The notes under the pieces: generated by a model
What the model was told of the DNA's origin: nothing
Seen by the model: only the letters and a program-made list of their open reading frames with translations
The model's database searches: none
Program-made: the position numbers and the translations under genes
In this document: positions 1 to 6,251 of the stretch, piece by piece
How positions within the stretch are numbered: the stretch's first letter is position 1
How the letters are laid out: each line of letters opens with the position of its first letter
NCBI GenBank assembly: GCA_011049745.1
Contig: DRHE01000396.1
Span: 1 to 9,536 of the forward strand
DNA length: 9,536 bases
Reading direction: 5' to 3'
DNA from: Spirochaetales bacterium
GTDB taxonomy: Bacteria > Spirochaetota > Spirochaetia > SZUA-6 > DRHE01

Positions 1-148
1 CAGGGGCTTTACCCAGGACGATGCTCACATTATCTGTACCCCTGAGCAGATTGAAGATGAGATCTTAAAGGTCTTGCGTTTTTCCCTCTTTATCTGGCAC
101 TCTTTTGGTTTTAAGGATATCAAGGCTTACCTGGCCACTGCACCGGAA
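1..148 (+). repeat. Left arm of inverted repeat; plus-strand thrS fragment
   Basis: These 148 bases are the reverse complement of 507-654 with five mismatches, at 13, 74, 85, 99 and 118 (about 97% identity). Read on the plus strand they encode ThrRS residues about 318-366 in the opposite direction to the thrS gene of this window, and they run into a TAA at 149-151. Three mismatches are synonymous (Thr, Leu and Ser codons). Two change residues, Arg350 to His and Glu356 to Asp. The spacer between the arms is about 358 bases. The arm reaches the window edge, so its true length is unknown. It is not an independent gene. The most likely origin is a fold-back chimera at a contig end; a real inverted duplication is the alternative. 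Confidence 0.93.
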
Positions 149-1604
149 TAACAGCCGCCTGCACCGGCGCCAGCCATACCGGGAAAGCACCGCCGTAATG
201 TTCGATCAGCACGCCGAAGAAGCGCTCCAGAGAGCCCAACAGTGCCCGGTGTACCATGTAGGGCCGCTTTACACTGCCGTCGGCAGCCATATAGGTCATA
301 TCAAAGCGCTCAGGCAGATTAAAATCGAATTGGATCGTGGTCATCTGCCACTCCCTGCCCAGGGCGTCCTTAATCTTTAAATCGATCTTGGGACCGTAGA
401 ATACCCCGCCTCCCTCGTCCATTTCATATTCCAGGGATTCCTCGGCAATCGCTTTTTTCAAAGATTCAGTAGCCTGGTCCCACATCTGCTCATCCCCTAC
501 ATATTTTTCCGGTGCAGTGGCCAGGTAAGCCTTGATTTCCTTAAAACCAAAAGAGCGCCAGATAAAGAGTGAAAAACGCAGGACCTTTAAGATCTCATCT
601 TCAATCTGCTCAGGGGTACAGATAATGTGAGCATCGTCCTGAGTAAAGCCCCTGACCCGCAGGAGCCCGTGAAGCACACCTGAACGTTCATACCTGTACA
701 CAGTGCCCAGCTCCGCCCAGCGAAAGGGAAGCTCACGGTAGGAGCGCAGAGAGGATTTATAGATCATTATATGAAAGGGACAGTTCATGGGTTTCAGATA
801 GTAATCAACATCATCGATGGAAAGGGGGGCATACATACTTTCCGAATAGAAATCAAGATGGCCGGAGGTCTGCCAGAGCCACGATCTGCCTATATGGGGA
901 GTGTATACCAGTTCATAGCCATTCCTGAAGTGCTCCCGCCGCCAGAAATCCTCGATAATTGAGCGGATGCGTGCGCCTTTGGGATGCCAGTAAATCAGCC
1001 CGGCCCCGGCATTTTCGTGGGTGGAATAGAGATCAAGCTCCTTCCCCAAAGTACGGTGGTCCCGTTTTTCAATCTCTTTCAGATGGTCCAGGTAGTCATT
1101 CAGCTCTTCACGGCTCTGCCAGGCGGTGCCGTAAATCCTGGTAAGCATCTGCTTCTTTTCATCCCCGCGCCAGTAAGCCCCGGCTATGGAGAGCAGCTTG
1201 AAACCATCAGCCGCCAGGCTGCCGGTCTTTTCAACATGGGGTCCCCGGCAGAGATCGATGAAGGTGTTCTGGGTATAGATGGTTATCTGCTCATCCCCGG
1301 GCAGCTCATTTATGAGCTCCAGCTTATAGGGCTGACCACTGAACATTTTCAGAGCCTCAGCCCTGGAAACGACCCTCTTTTCAAAGCTATAATTCCCTGA
1401 GATGATCTTTTTCATCTTCTTCCGGATCTCTTTGAGATCCTCTTCCTTAAGCGCTTCGGGCAGGTCAAAATCATAGTAAAAACCGTTATCTATAGCCGGA
1501 CCTATAGCTATCTTGGCCTGCGGATAAATGCTGAGCACCGCCTCCGCCATAACATGGGACATTGAGTGGCGCAGGGCAACCAATTGATCTGAATTGTTTT
1601 CCAT
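120..1604 (-). CDS. thrS: Threonyl-tRNA synthetase, C-terminally broken
   Basis: Class II synthetase that charges tRNA-Thr with threonine in the cytoplasm. Residues are counted from the ATG at 1604. The gene starts directly in the editing domain, with HxxxH at 13-17 and C119/H123, and has no TGS domain. The catalytic core follows, with zinc ligands C275, H326 and H452, the motif 2 region around RYERSG (304-309) and motif 3 LLGSLERF (455-462). The anticodon-binding domain has only begun ([12 protein letters not shown], 477-488) when the frame enters the inverted repeat near base 148 and stops six residues later with an unrelated tail. About 100 residues are missing. A TTC-ATG doublet offers two starts. 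The one at 1604 is preferred because AGGGGAG lies 6 bases upstream, whereas it abuts the ATG at 1610. Family identity is certain. The break is probably an assembly or amplification artefact rather than a true pseudogene. Confidence 0.95.
   Translation of the reverse strand: MENNSDQLVALRHSMSHVMAEAVLSIYPQAKIAIGPAIDNGFYYDFDLPEALKEEDLKEIRKKMKKIISGNYSFEKRVVSRAEALKMFSGQPYKLELINELPGDEQITIYTQNTFIDLCRGPHVEKTGSLAADGFKLLSIAGAYWRGDEKKQMLTRIYGTAWQSREELNDYLDHLKEIEKRDHRTLGKELDLYSTHENAGAGLIYWHPKGARIRSIIEDFWRREHFRNGYELVYTPHIGRSWLWQTSGHLDFYSESMYAPLSIDDVDYYLKPMNCPFHIMIYKSSLRSYRELPFRWAELGTVYRYERSGVLHGLLRVRGFTQDDAHIICTPEQIEDEILKVLRFSLFIWRSFGFKEIKAYLATAPEKYVGDEQMWDQATESLKKAIAEESLEYEMDEGGGVFYGPKIDLKIKDALGREWQMTTIQFDFNLPERFDMTYMAADGSVKRPYMVHRALLGSLERFFGVLIEHYGGAFPVWLAPVQAAVIPVQWPGKP
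507..654 (-). repeat. Right arm of inverted repeat, inside thrS
   Basis: This is the native copy of the sequence repeated at 1-148. It lies in an uninterrupted part of the thrS catalytic domain and encodes residues about 318-366, including the zinc ligand His326. Its reading frame continues correctly on both sides, so this arm is taken as the genuine one. Confidence 0.93.
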
Positions 1605-1610
1605 GAACAT

Positions 1611-1617
1611 CTCCCCT
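1611..1617 (-). promoter_or_regulatory. thrS ribosome-binding site
   Basis: AGGGGAG on the minus strand is separated by 6 bases from the ATG at 1604 and by none from the ATG at 1610. The spacing decides for the downstream start. Confidence 0.75.
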
Positions 1618-1631
1618 TATTATTTTCCAAT

Positions 1632-1694
1632 AAAAAAGCCTTTACACTATCCATCTTTCCGTACTTAAAAACGGCTGTGAAAAGTATAAAGGCT
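1632..1694 (-). terminator. Intrinsic terminator in the thrS leader
   Basis: On the minus strand AGCCUUUAUACU (1694-1683) pairs with AGUGUAAAGGCU (1648-1637). This gives a 12-bp stem with one U-G wobble, followed at once by a six-U run (1637-1632). The 34-base loop contains a small inner stem, CCGU/ACGG (1674-1671 and 1662-1659). The U-run ends 14 bases before the thrS Shine-Dalgarno, so it would stop transcription before thrS. It may be a conditional attenuator for thrS, the end terminator for the upstream operon, or both. Its position downstream of a candidate promoter and so close to the start codon favours attenuation. Confidence 0.8.
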
Positions 1695-1697
1695 CTT

Positions 1698-1725
1698 CCC
1701 CGCTTCACTGTTATTGAAGGCGGAG
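1698..1725 (-). promoter_or_regulatory. Leader hairpin upstream of the terminator
   Basis: On the minus strand CUCCGCCUUCA (1725-1715) pairs with UGAAGCGGGG (1707-1698), giving about 10 bp with one bulged C and a 7-base loop, AUAACAG. Only 3 bases separate it from the terminator stem, so the two hairpins could stack or compete. This two-hairpin layout is typical of attenuation leaders, but I cannot name the sensor. The T-box core (UGGNACC) is not present. Confidence 0.5.
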
Positions 1726-1779
1726 AATCTGTTACGCTGTACAGTTGATACTTGAATACTTCATAATCTTACACTCTTA

Positions 1780-1808
1780 TCTCTATAAGAAAAGCAATTC
1801 TTTGTCAA
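1780..1808 (-). promoter_or_regulatory. Candidate sigma-70 promoter for thrS
   Basis: A perfect -35 box TTGACA (1808-1803) is followed by TATAGA (1787-1782, 15-base spacing) or TAGAGA (1785-1780, 17-base spacing). Neither combination is ideal, since the better -10 has short spacing. A start near 1774 would give a leader of about 170 bases containing both hairpins. Confidence 0.5.
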
Positions 1809-1852
1809 GGCAGGTAATAATATAAGTGTTTTGACAGCCATATTTACAGCGT

Positions 1853-2884
1853 CTATGATTTGAATATGACTTTTACCATATCTCCCTGCCTTGCGACTTC
1901 GAAAGCTTCCGGCGCTTCATCAAAGGAAAAACGCCTGGTTATCAAACTCAGAAGATTGATTTTATCGGATGCGAGCAATTTCAGAGCATACAGAAACTGA
2001 CGAGTAACCTGCGCAACATCTCCATACACGGAAAGACCCTTACGAAGCATAGCAACCGGACTGAATTCAGCTTTGGGATAAAGTCCGAATAAAACGATCC
2101 TTCCCCTCGGTGCGACCAGGTCAAAGGTCAGCTGGGTCGCCTTGGGCGAATTTGCTGTTTCAACCACAATATCCACACCTTCTCCATCTGTAATATCCAA
2201 AATAGCTTTAACCGGATCCTTCTCTTCTATATTGATAGTATGATCCGCGCCCAATGTACGCGCGATGTCAAAGCGTTTTCTATCCTTCCCCAATCCGACC
2301 ATAATGACTTTTGATGCTCCGGATGCTTTATACGCCAATAGATGCATAATACCCAGAGAGCCGGGTCCAAGTATGGCAACGGTTTCGCCTGCCATCGGTT
2401 TCGACTGCTCCAGAGAACGTACGACAAGGCCGAATGGTTCAGTTAACGCGGCTTCTTCAAATGTAACATTATCGGGTATGCGGTGCACTTGAGCCACGGG
2501 TACAACTATATATTCGGAAAATGTTCCGTGCCGAGTAATTCCCACATGTTCCCAGTCCTGACACATATTCTTGAAACCCTTCAGGCACTGGTTACAGTGT
2601 CCGCAACCGGCAAGCGGTTCTATAACAACCCGGTCTCCGGCTGAATGAGCATTTACACCCCGCCCCAATTCCGAGATAAGGCCGGCGCCTTCATGTCCTA
2701 AGATTAGCGGAATCGGTACCGGCTTTCTACCGACATATTTATTATTCAGTATCGTAACATCGGAATAGCAAAGTCCGGTCGCCTTTATCTGAACCAAAAC
2801 CTCTCCAGGGCCGGGTTGTGGCGCAGGCATATCGGTTACTTGCAATGATCCTGCCTGGTCTGTAGCCTTGATAATCGCTTTCAT
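1853..2884 (-). CDS. Zinc MDR alcohol/polyol dehydrogenase (IolM-like candidate)
   Basis: NAD(P)-dependent medium-chain dehydrogenase of 343 residues, normal family length. The GroES-like domain carries catalytic zinc ligands C39, H64/E65 (GHE) and E149. A structural zinc knuckle is formed by C94, C97, C100 and C108. The Rossmann domain has GPGSLG at 173-178. All ligands are present, so the enzyme should be active; such proteins oxidise secondary alcohols of polyols, threonine or cyclitols. The start follows a GGGGT Shine-Dalgarno, 53 bases after the Gfo/Idh/MocA gene, and this is the last gene of the cluster. Next to a Gfo/Idh/MocA dehydrogenase and a creatininase-like hydrolase it resembles Thermotoga maritima IolM, which oxidises 2-keto-myo-inositol. 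That specific role is inferred from context only; sorbitol or another sugar-alcohol dehydrogenase is an alternative. Confidence 0.9.
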   Translation of the reverse strand: MKAIIKATDQAGSLQVTDMPAPQPGPGEVLVQIKATGLCYSDVTILNNKYVGRKPVPIPLILGHEGAGLISELGRGVNAHSAGDRVVIEPLAGCGHCNQCLKGFKNMCQDWEHVGITRHGTFSEYIVVPVAQVHRIPDNVTFEEAALTEPFGLVVRSLEQSKPMAGETVAILGPGSLGIMHLLAYKASGASKVIMVGLGKDRKRFDIARTLGADHTINIEEKDPVKAILDITDGEGVDIVVETANSPKATQLTFDLVAPRGRIVLFGLYPKAEFSPVAMLRKGLSVYGDVAQVTRQFLYALKLLASDKINLLSLITRRFSFDEAPEAFEVARQGDMVKVIFKS

Positions 2885-2937
2885 TCTTTACCCCAATAAT
2901 TTTTTTAAACCATAAATATCCTTAAACTGCTTCTCGC

Positions 2938-3990
2938 TCAATATTTGATCTTGACCGGTTCATTTCTCTCCACAGATTCATGAAGAGCCATAGCCACACG
3001 CAAAGTCCTGAGTGCGTCCTCACCACTGGTTCTCGCTTCTTCCTCCCCTTTTACTACTTTGCAAAAGTGTCTCATCTGCTGTGGATAGGGATCGCTGCTT
3101 TTTATATTCAGGTGCTCCGTTGTTAAAGGATGCTGCCAGCCTGCTTTGGATGGGTCGGCATAATATACCTTTACCATTCCCGGGAACGACAGAGAGGCTT
3201 TATTTCCCAAAAAATGATATATATCGCCCTTAGTCGGGAAAAAAAATTTGTTCTCTCCCATCGTAGGCTCATACGCCCATAACGAGGGAACAGTATCGGA
3301 CATCAAAATACTCGCAAGCACTCCGTCTTTGAACCTTACCGTAACACTCACGGTATCTTCGACTTTAAAATTGCGGGTTTTATTACTTACCTCGGCATAG
3401 ACACGTTCGATCTCGCCATACATATACCGCAAATTGTCTATCTCATGAATCATGTTGATCAGTATGGGACCGCCGCCCTTCTTCTTCCTCCATTCACCGG
3501 CGATAAAATATTCAGATGGTTTATACATACCCCACAATACGGAAATACCGACAAGATCCCCCAATTCGCCCCTGCTGATAATTTCTTTCGTAGCGACGAT
3601 CATAGGATTGAATCGTCTGTGATGACCAATAAGCAGCCGCACATTGTTTTCCCGCGTGCTTTTTATCAACTCTTCTGCTTCTCCAATTGTGGGCGCGATC
3701 GGTTTATCCATAAAAATGTGCATTCCCTTTTCTGCACAAACCTTTCCTATGGATTCGTGCAGTTCATTCGGAACCGAAACGACAACTGCGTGAGGTCGTT
3801 CTTTGTCGATCATCTCCCTGTAATCTGCATAATATTTTGTGCCGAGATCCTGTGCCGTTTTTTCTATTTTTGAATCCGGATCGGCTATGGCTACATATTC
3901 ACATTCTTCCATACAAGAAAGAATTTCCGCATGTACAAGACCTATCATTCCCACCCCGATTGATGCAATGCGTACTTTTTTATCGTTCAT
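2938..3990 (-). CDS. Gfo/Idh/MocA family oxidoreductase (IolG-like candidate)
   Basis: NAD(P)-dependent sugar or cyclitol dehydrogenase of 350 residues, usual length. The N-terminal Rossmann fold has GVGMIG at 12-17 and D37 after strand 2, favouring NAD. DKP at 95-97 corresponds to the family EKP with its catalytic lysine. GHHRRFNP follows at 122-129, and the catalytic loop is GGGPILINMIHEID at 172-185. The general His is present (H182). The Asp normally four residues before it, D172 in Bacillus subtilis inositol dehydrogenase, is Ile178, with Asn179 next to it. This places the protein in an INxxH-type subgroup and weakens a straightforward inositol 2-dehydrogenase call. AGGAG lies 5-6 bases before the ATG. 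Context with the MDR dehydrogenase and hydrolase suggests oxidation of a ring polyol. Family is certain; substrate is not. Confidence 0.92.
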   Translation of the reverse strand: MNDKKVRIASIGVGMIGLVHAEILSCMEECEYVAIADPDSKIEKTAQDLGTKYYADYREMIDKERPHAVVVSVPNELHESIGKVCAEKGMHIFMDKPIAPTIGEAEELIKSTRENNVRLLIGHHRRFNPMIVATKEIISRGELGDLVGISVLWGMYKPSEYFIAGEWRKKKGGGPILINMIHEIDNLRYMYGEIERVYAEVSNKTRNFKVEDTVSVTVRFKDGVLASILMSDTVPSLWAYEPTMGENKFFFPTKGDIYHFLGNKASLSFPGMVKVYYADPSKAGWQHPLTTEHLNIKSSDPYPQQMRHFCKVVKGEEEARTSGEDALRTLRVAMALHESVERNEPVKIKY

Positions 3991-4062
3991 ATGTACTCCT
4001 GTATTAGTTCAAATTCGCGCTCAATGGACATAATTGAACAATCTCGGCAACCACAAGGTCAA
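3991..4062 (-). promoter_or_regulatory. Intercistronic region with weak promoter and inverted repeat
   Basis: The longest gap inside the cluster (3991-4107). On the minus strand TTGACC (4062-4057) and TTCAAT (4038-4033) with an 18-base spacer resemble a weak sigma-70 promoter that could add transcription of the two dehydrogenase genes. GTTCAA (4007-4012) and TTGAAC (4034-4039) form an inverted repeat that overlaps the putative -10 and could be an operator half-site pair or an RNA stem. Both are suggestive only. Confidence 0.25.
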
Positions 4063-4077
4063 CGGTTCATTTTTGCA

Positions 4078-4103
4078 CCAGTTTTTACATCTGATAAAAC
4101 TGG
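4078..4103 (-). other. Intercistronic hairpin after the hydrolase gene
   Basis: CCAGTTTT (4103-4096 on the minus strand) pairs perfectly with AAAACTGG (4085-4078) around a 10-base loop, beginning 4 bases after the stop codon at 4108-4110. No U-run follows (the next bases are TGCAAAAAT), so it is a poor intrinsic terminator. It could instead stabilise or process the mRNA between the hydrolase and dehydrogenase genes. Confidence 0.5.
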
Positions 4104-4107
4104 ACTT

Positions 4108-5073
4108 CTAAGAGGGCCAGGCAATTGTATAAATATGCTTTCCGCCATCCGTCGGACCTTTTAAAAGCTTCTCTATCTCCTCTTCATCCCTCTGAGTCAT
4201 ATACTTAGCATCCGGCAATTCTCCCGGGGGAAATTTTTCCAGGATATCGTCGTGAAGCTTGACTACATAATTCAAATAGTTCTCAAGGGCTTGATACGCC
4301 TTCTCTGCCTTAGCAAGAGAAGGTTTACCTAAAACCCCTTCCGGGTAAAGAGCAAACTCTACCCCGCCACCGCCAATGTGGCTCTGGCCGGGAATCGGAT
4401 AGTAATAAATATCACCACCCTTATCTATATGACCTTCCGGCAGGAATCCCCAGGTTTCCGTATCCACTACATTTTCCATTTGAATAAATTCCGGGAATAA
4501 AGCCAAACAAAGCGAGTTTTCAGCCTCATCACCATGTCGAAACGGGGTTTCAAACGGACCTCCGTGAGCTTTATCTTTTAGTCCGTCGCCCATTATCTTT
4601 GTTACATCTAAAAAAATAATAACAGCAGGTACCTGGTACTTCTTACCCCACTCCTGGATAGCGGAAGGTATAATGTACTCCTGTCCGTGGCTGCTCATTA
4701 ATATCATTTTTCGAAATCCCGTATTCCAGAATCCAGATATGATTGACCTTACATATGCGGAATTTACATCGTCCGGTATGGGGACAGTTCCTTTCTGTCC
4801 TAAATGAGAGAAAGGGTGTGAAGCGTACCATACGGGTTCTGCCACAGTACACCCGGTTTTTTGTGCAATCATCTCACACGTTCTGGTTACAATAAAGGTG
4901 TCTTCTCCATACGGTTGACCATCTCCATGGTTTTCAGTAGAACCAAACGGAATAAGAATAATATCGTTTACTTTGAGTCGTTCTTCTACATCTTTTTTGG
5001 TCATTGTTTGATAATAGATTTTATCCGGCTTTTCCATATGTCCGCCTTCCGGCGGGAATTTCCATTTACCCAT
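4108..5073 (-). CDS. Creatininase-family metal hydrolase (IolN-like candidate)
   Basis: A 321-residue member of the creatininase/amidohydrolase superfamily of dinuclear metal hydrolases. The metal signature is visible: STENHGDGQPYGEDT with E47, H49 and D58, then H129 in SSHGQE, then RHGDEAENS with E185. The second His motif is SSHGQE rather than the NGHGGN or GHYEN of better-known members. Activities in this superfamily include creatinine hydrolysis, mycofactocin peptide processing (MftE) and, in Thermotoga maritima, cleavage of a diketo-inositol ring by IolN. The neighbouring Gfo/Idh/MocA and MDR dehydrogenases match the IolG and IolM partners, so a C-C ring-opening hydrolase of an oxidised cyclitol is the leading idea. 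A start at 5073 is supported by AGAAGGGAAG 5 bases upstream. An ATG 12 codons in (5037) with GGAAGG before it is also possible. Family sure, reaction inferred. Confidence 0.88.
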   Translation of the reverse strand: MGKWKFPPEGGHMEKPDKIYYQTMTKKDVEERLKVNDIILIPFGSTENHGDGQPYGEDTFIVTRTCEMIAQKTGCTVAEPVWYASHPFSHLGQKGTVPIPDDVNSAYVRSIISGFWNTGFRKMILMSSHGQEYIIPSAIQEWGKKYQVPAVIIFLDVTKIMGDGLKDKAHGGPFETPFRHGDEAENSLCLALFPEFIQMENVVDTETWGFLPEGHIDKGGDIYYYPIPGQSHIGGGGVEFALYPEGVLGKPSLAKAEKAYQALENYLNYVVKLHDDILEKFPPGELPDAKYMTQRDEEEIEKLLKGPTDGGKHIYTIAWPS

Positions 5074-5098
5074 AATTACTTCCCTTCTTTTAATATCA

Positions 5099-5458
5099 TT
5101 ATTTTCGATGTGTTTTTAACTGAGGTGAATAAATCCAGACAAATTTCAGGATTTCATTTCCGGTGTTTACTATCTTGTGCAACCCACCGGGCGGATTATA
5201 GATACACACTCCGGGTTCGATCGGTATTTCCTCATCCTCAGTAATGAATTTTCCCTTTCCGGAAATAAAAAACATTACTTCTTCTTCCAGTTCGTGCTTA
5301 TGTTCGGGCACCATACTGCCCGGTTCAGTCTCATTTACTCCCACTGCCAGATTTTTCGCTCCGACTGTTTTTTCCGAAACCAGCACCCACGAGGTACGCG
5401 GCGGATCCCGTCTTACTCCCGGTATGTTATTGATGTTGACCACTTTTACAGAAGACAT
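5099..5458 (-). CDS. Small single-domain cupin
   Basis: A 119-residue protein that is essentially one cupin barrel. Motif 1 is PGSMVPEHKHELEEE followed by ISGKG, giving H53, H55 and E59 or E60 as metal ligands. Motif 2 is PPGGLHKIVN with H94, the fourth ligand. With a full ligand set it probably binds a divalent metal. Small cupins in sugar-acid clusters act as isomerases, epimerases, lyases or uronate-ring openers (KdgF-like), but others only bind ligands. AGGGAGAG precedes the ATG. It sits 23 bases after the SDR and 25 bases before the hydrolase, so is almost certainly co-transcribed. It might take the place of a keto-acid isomerase or epimerase, because no IolO-like TIM-barrel epimerase is seen; that is inference. 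Confidence 0.88.
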   Translation of the reverse strand: MSSVKVVNINNIPGVRRDPPRTSWVLVSEKTVGAKNLAVGVNETEPGSMVPEHKHELEEEVMFFISGKGKFITEDEEIPIEPGVCIYNPPGGLHKIVNTGNEILKFVWIYSPQLKTHRK

Positions 5459-5481
5459 CTGCTCTCCCTTGTTTGTATTTT

Positions 5482-6234
5482 TTATGATATGAAAATTCCT
5501 CCATTGACATCCAGAGTAACTCCTGTTATCCAGTCGGACTGGTCCGACGCAAGAAAGAGAGCCGCTTTGGCAATGTCTTCAGGTAAGCCGTTCTTATTTA
5601 CCGCCCGTCCGGCGTTCCAGCGGGCGAATATTTCTTTCGGTACTTTATTTGTCAATTCCGTCAGAATCGGTCCTGGAGCAATAACGTTCACATAAATACC
5701 CGCACCTCCGGCTTCTCTTGCCAAAGTCTGTGTTAGCCCTATCACTCCGGCTTTTGAAGCTGCGTAGTTTACACCTACACCCGGTCTTCCTGTTCTTCCT
5801 CCCACCGATGCAATATTTACAATTTTCCCTCCATCCCCTTTTTTCATATAAGGAAGGACCATCTTACAGGTAAGGAAGATAGCTGTAAGATTCACTTTTA
5901 TCACGTTTTCAAAATCCTCAAGGCTCATCTCCTCGATTGGAAGATGTTTTATAATACCTGCGCTGTTGACCAGAATATCCACTGACCCAAACCGCTTGAA
6001 AGTCGCTTCGACCGCAGAACGGACTTGTTCTTCTATCGTCACATCCGCTTCAATACTCATGACTTTGTTGCCATCGGGATCTAACTGTTTTCCGGTTTTT
6101 TGAGCAGTACCACCATCAATATCGAGAATACAGACACGCGCTCCTGCACTGAAAAATTCCAGAGCTATGGCAGCACCTATACCTCTCGCAGCTCCTGTTA
6201 TAATACACACTTTTCCAGCCAACAATCCTGGCAT
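5482..6234 (-). CDS. Short-chain dehydrogenase/reductase (classical SDR)
   Basis: A 250-residue NAD(P)-dependent oxidoreductase of typical classical SDR length. The cofactor motif is TGAARGIG at 13-20. D38 at the end of strand 2 favours NAD(H). NSAG lies at 90-93, and the catalytic tetrad is N115, S143, Y157 and K161 (YAASK), followed by the NVIAPGPILT loop and a C-terminal VNGG. All catalytic residues are intact. The FabG-like fold does not fix the substrate. In keto-sugar-acid clusters such proteins often act as gluconate 5-dehydrogenase or KduD-type enzymes. It starts 17 bases after the AOR stop with a GGGGG stretch upstream, so is likely translated from the same mRNA. Confidence 0.92.
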   Translation of the reverse strand: MPGLLAGKVCIITGAARGIGAAIALEFFSAGARVCILDIDGGTAQKTGKQLDPDGNKVMSIEADVTIEEQVRSAVEATFKRFGSVDILVNSAGIIKHLPIEEMSLEDFENVIKVNLTAIFLTCKMVLPYMKKGDGGKIVNIASVGGRTGRPGVGVNYAASKAGVIGLTQTLAREAGGAGIYVNVIAPGPILTELTNKVPKEIFARWNAGRAVNKNGLPEDIAKAALFLASDQSDWITGVTLDVNGGIFIS

Positions 6235-6251
6235 ATTATACTAACCCCCGT

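Noticed and set aside
120..150. Natural early stop giving a ThrRS without anticodon-binding domain
   Set aside because: The last residues are read from the inverted repeat arm, not from evolved coding sequence, so the end is a junction effect.
1732..1764. Ten-codon leader peptide (ATG to TAA, minus strand) controlling thrS attenuation
   Set aside because: It contains only one Thr codon and a weak Shine-Dalgarno, so gives no sign of threonine sensing.
1803..1836. TGTCAA/TTGACA inverted repeat as terminator after the MDR gene
   Set aside because: Only 6 bp with a 22-base loop and no U-run; one arm is the candidate thrS -35 box.
1605..1852. T-box riboswitch ahead of thrS
   Set aside because: The segment AACAGUGAAGCGGGGAAGAG sits where a T-box would be, but the UGGNACC core is missing and the leader is too short for a standard stem I plus antiterminator.
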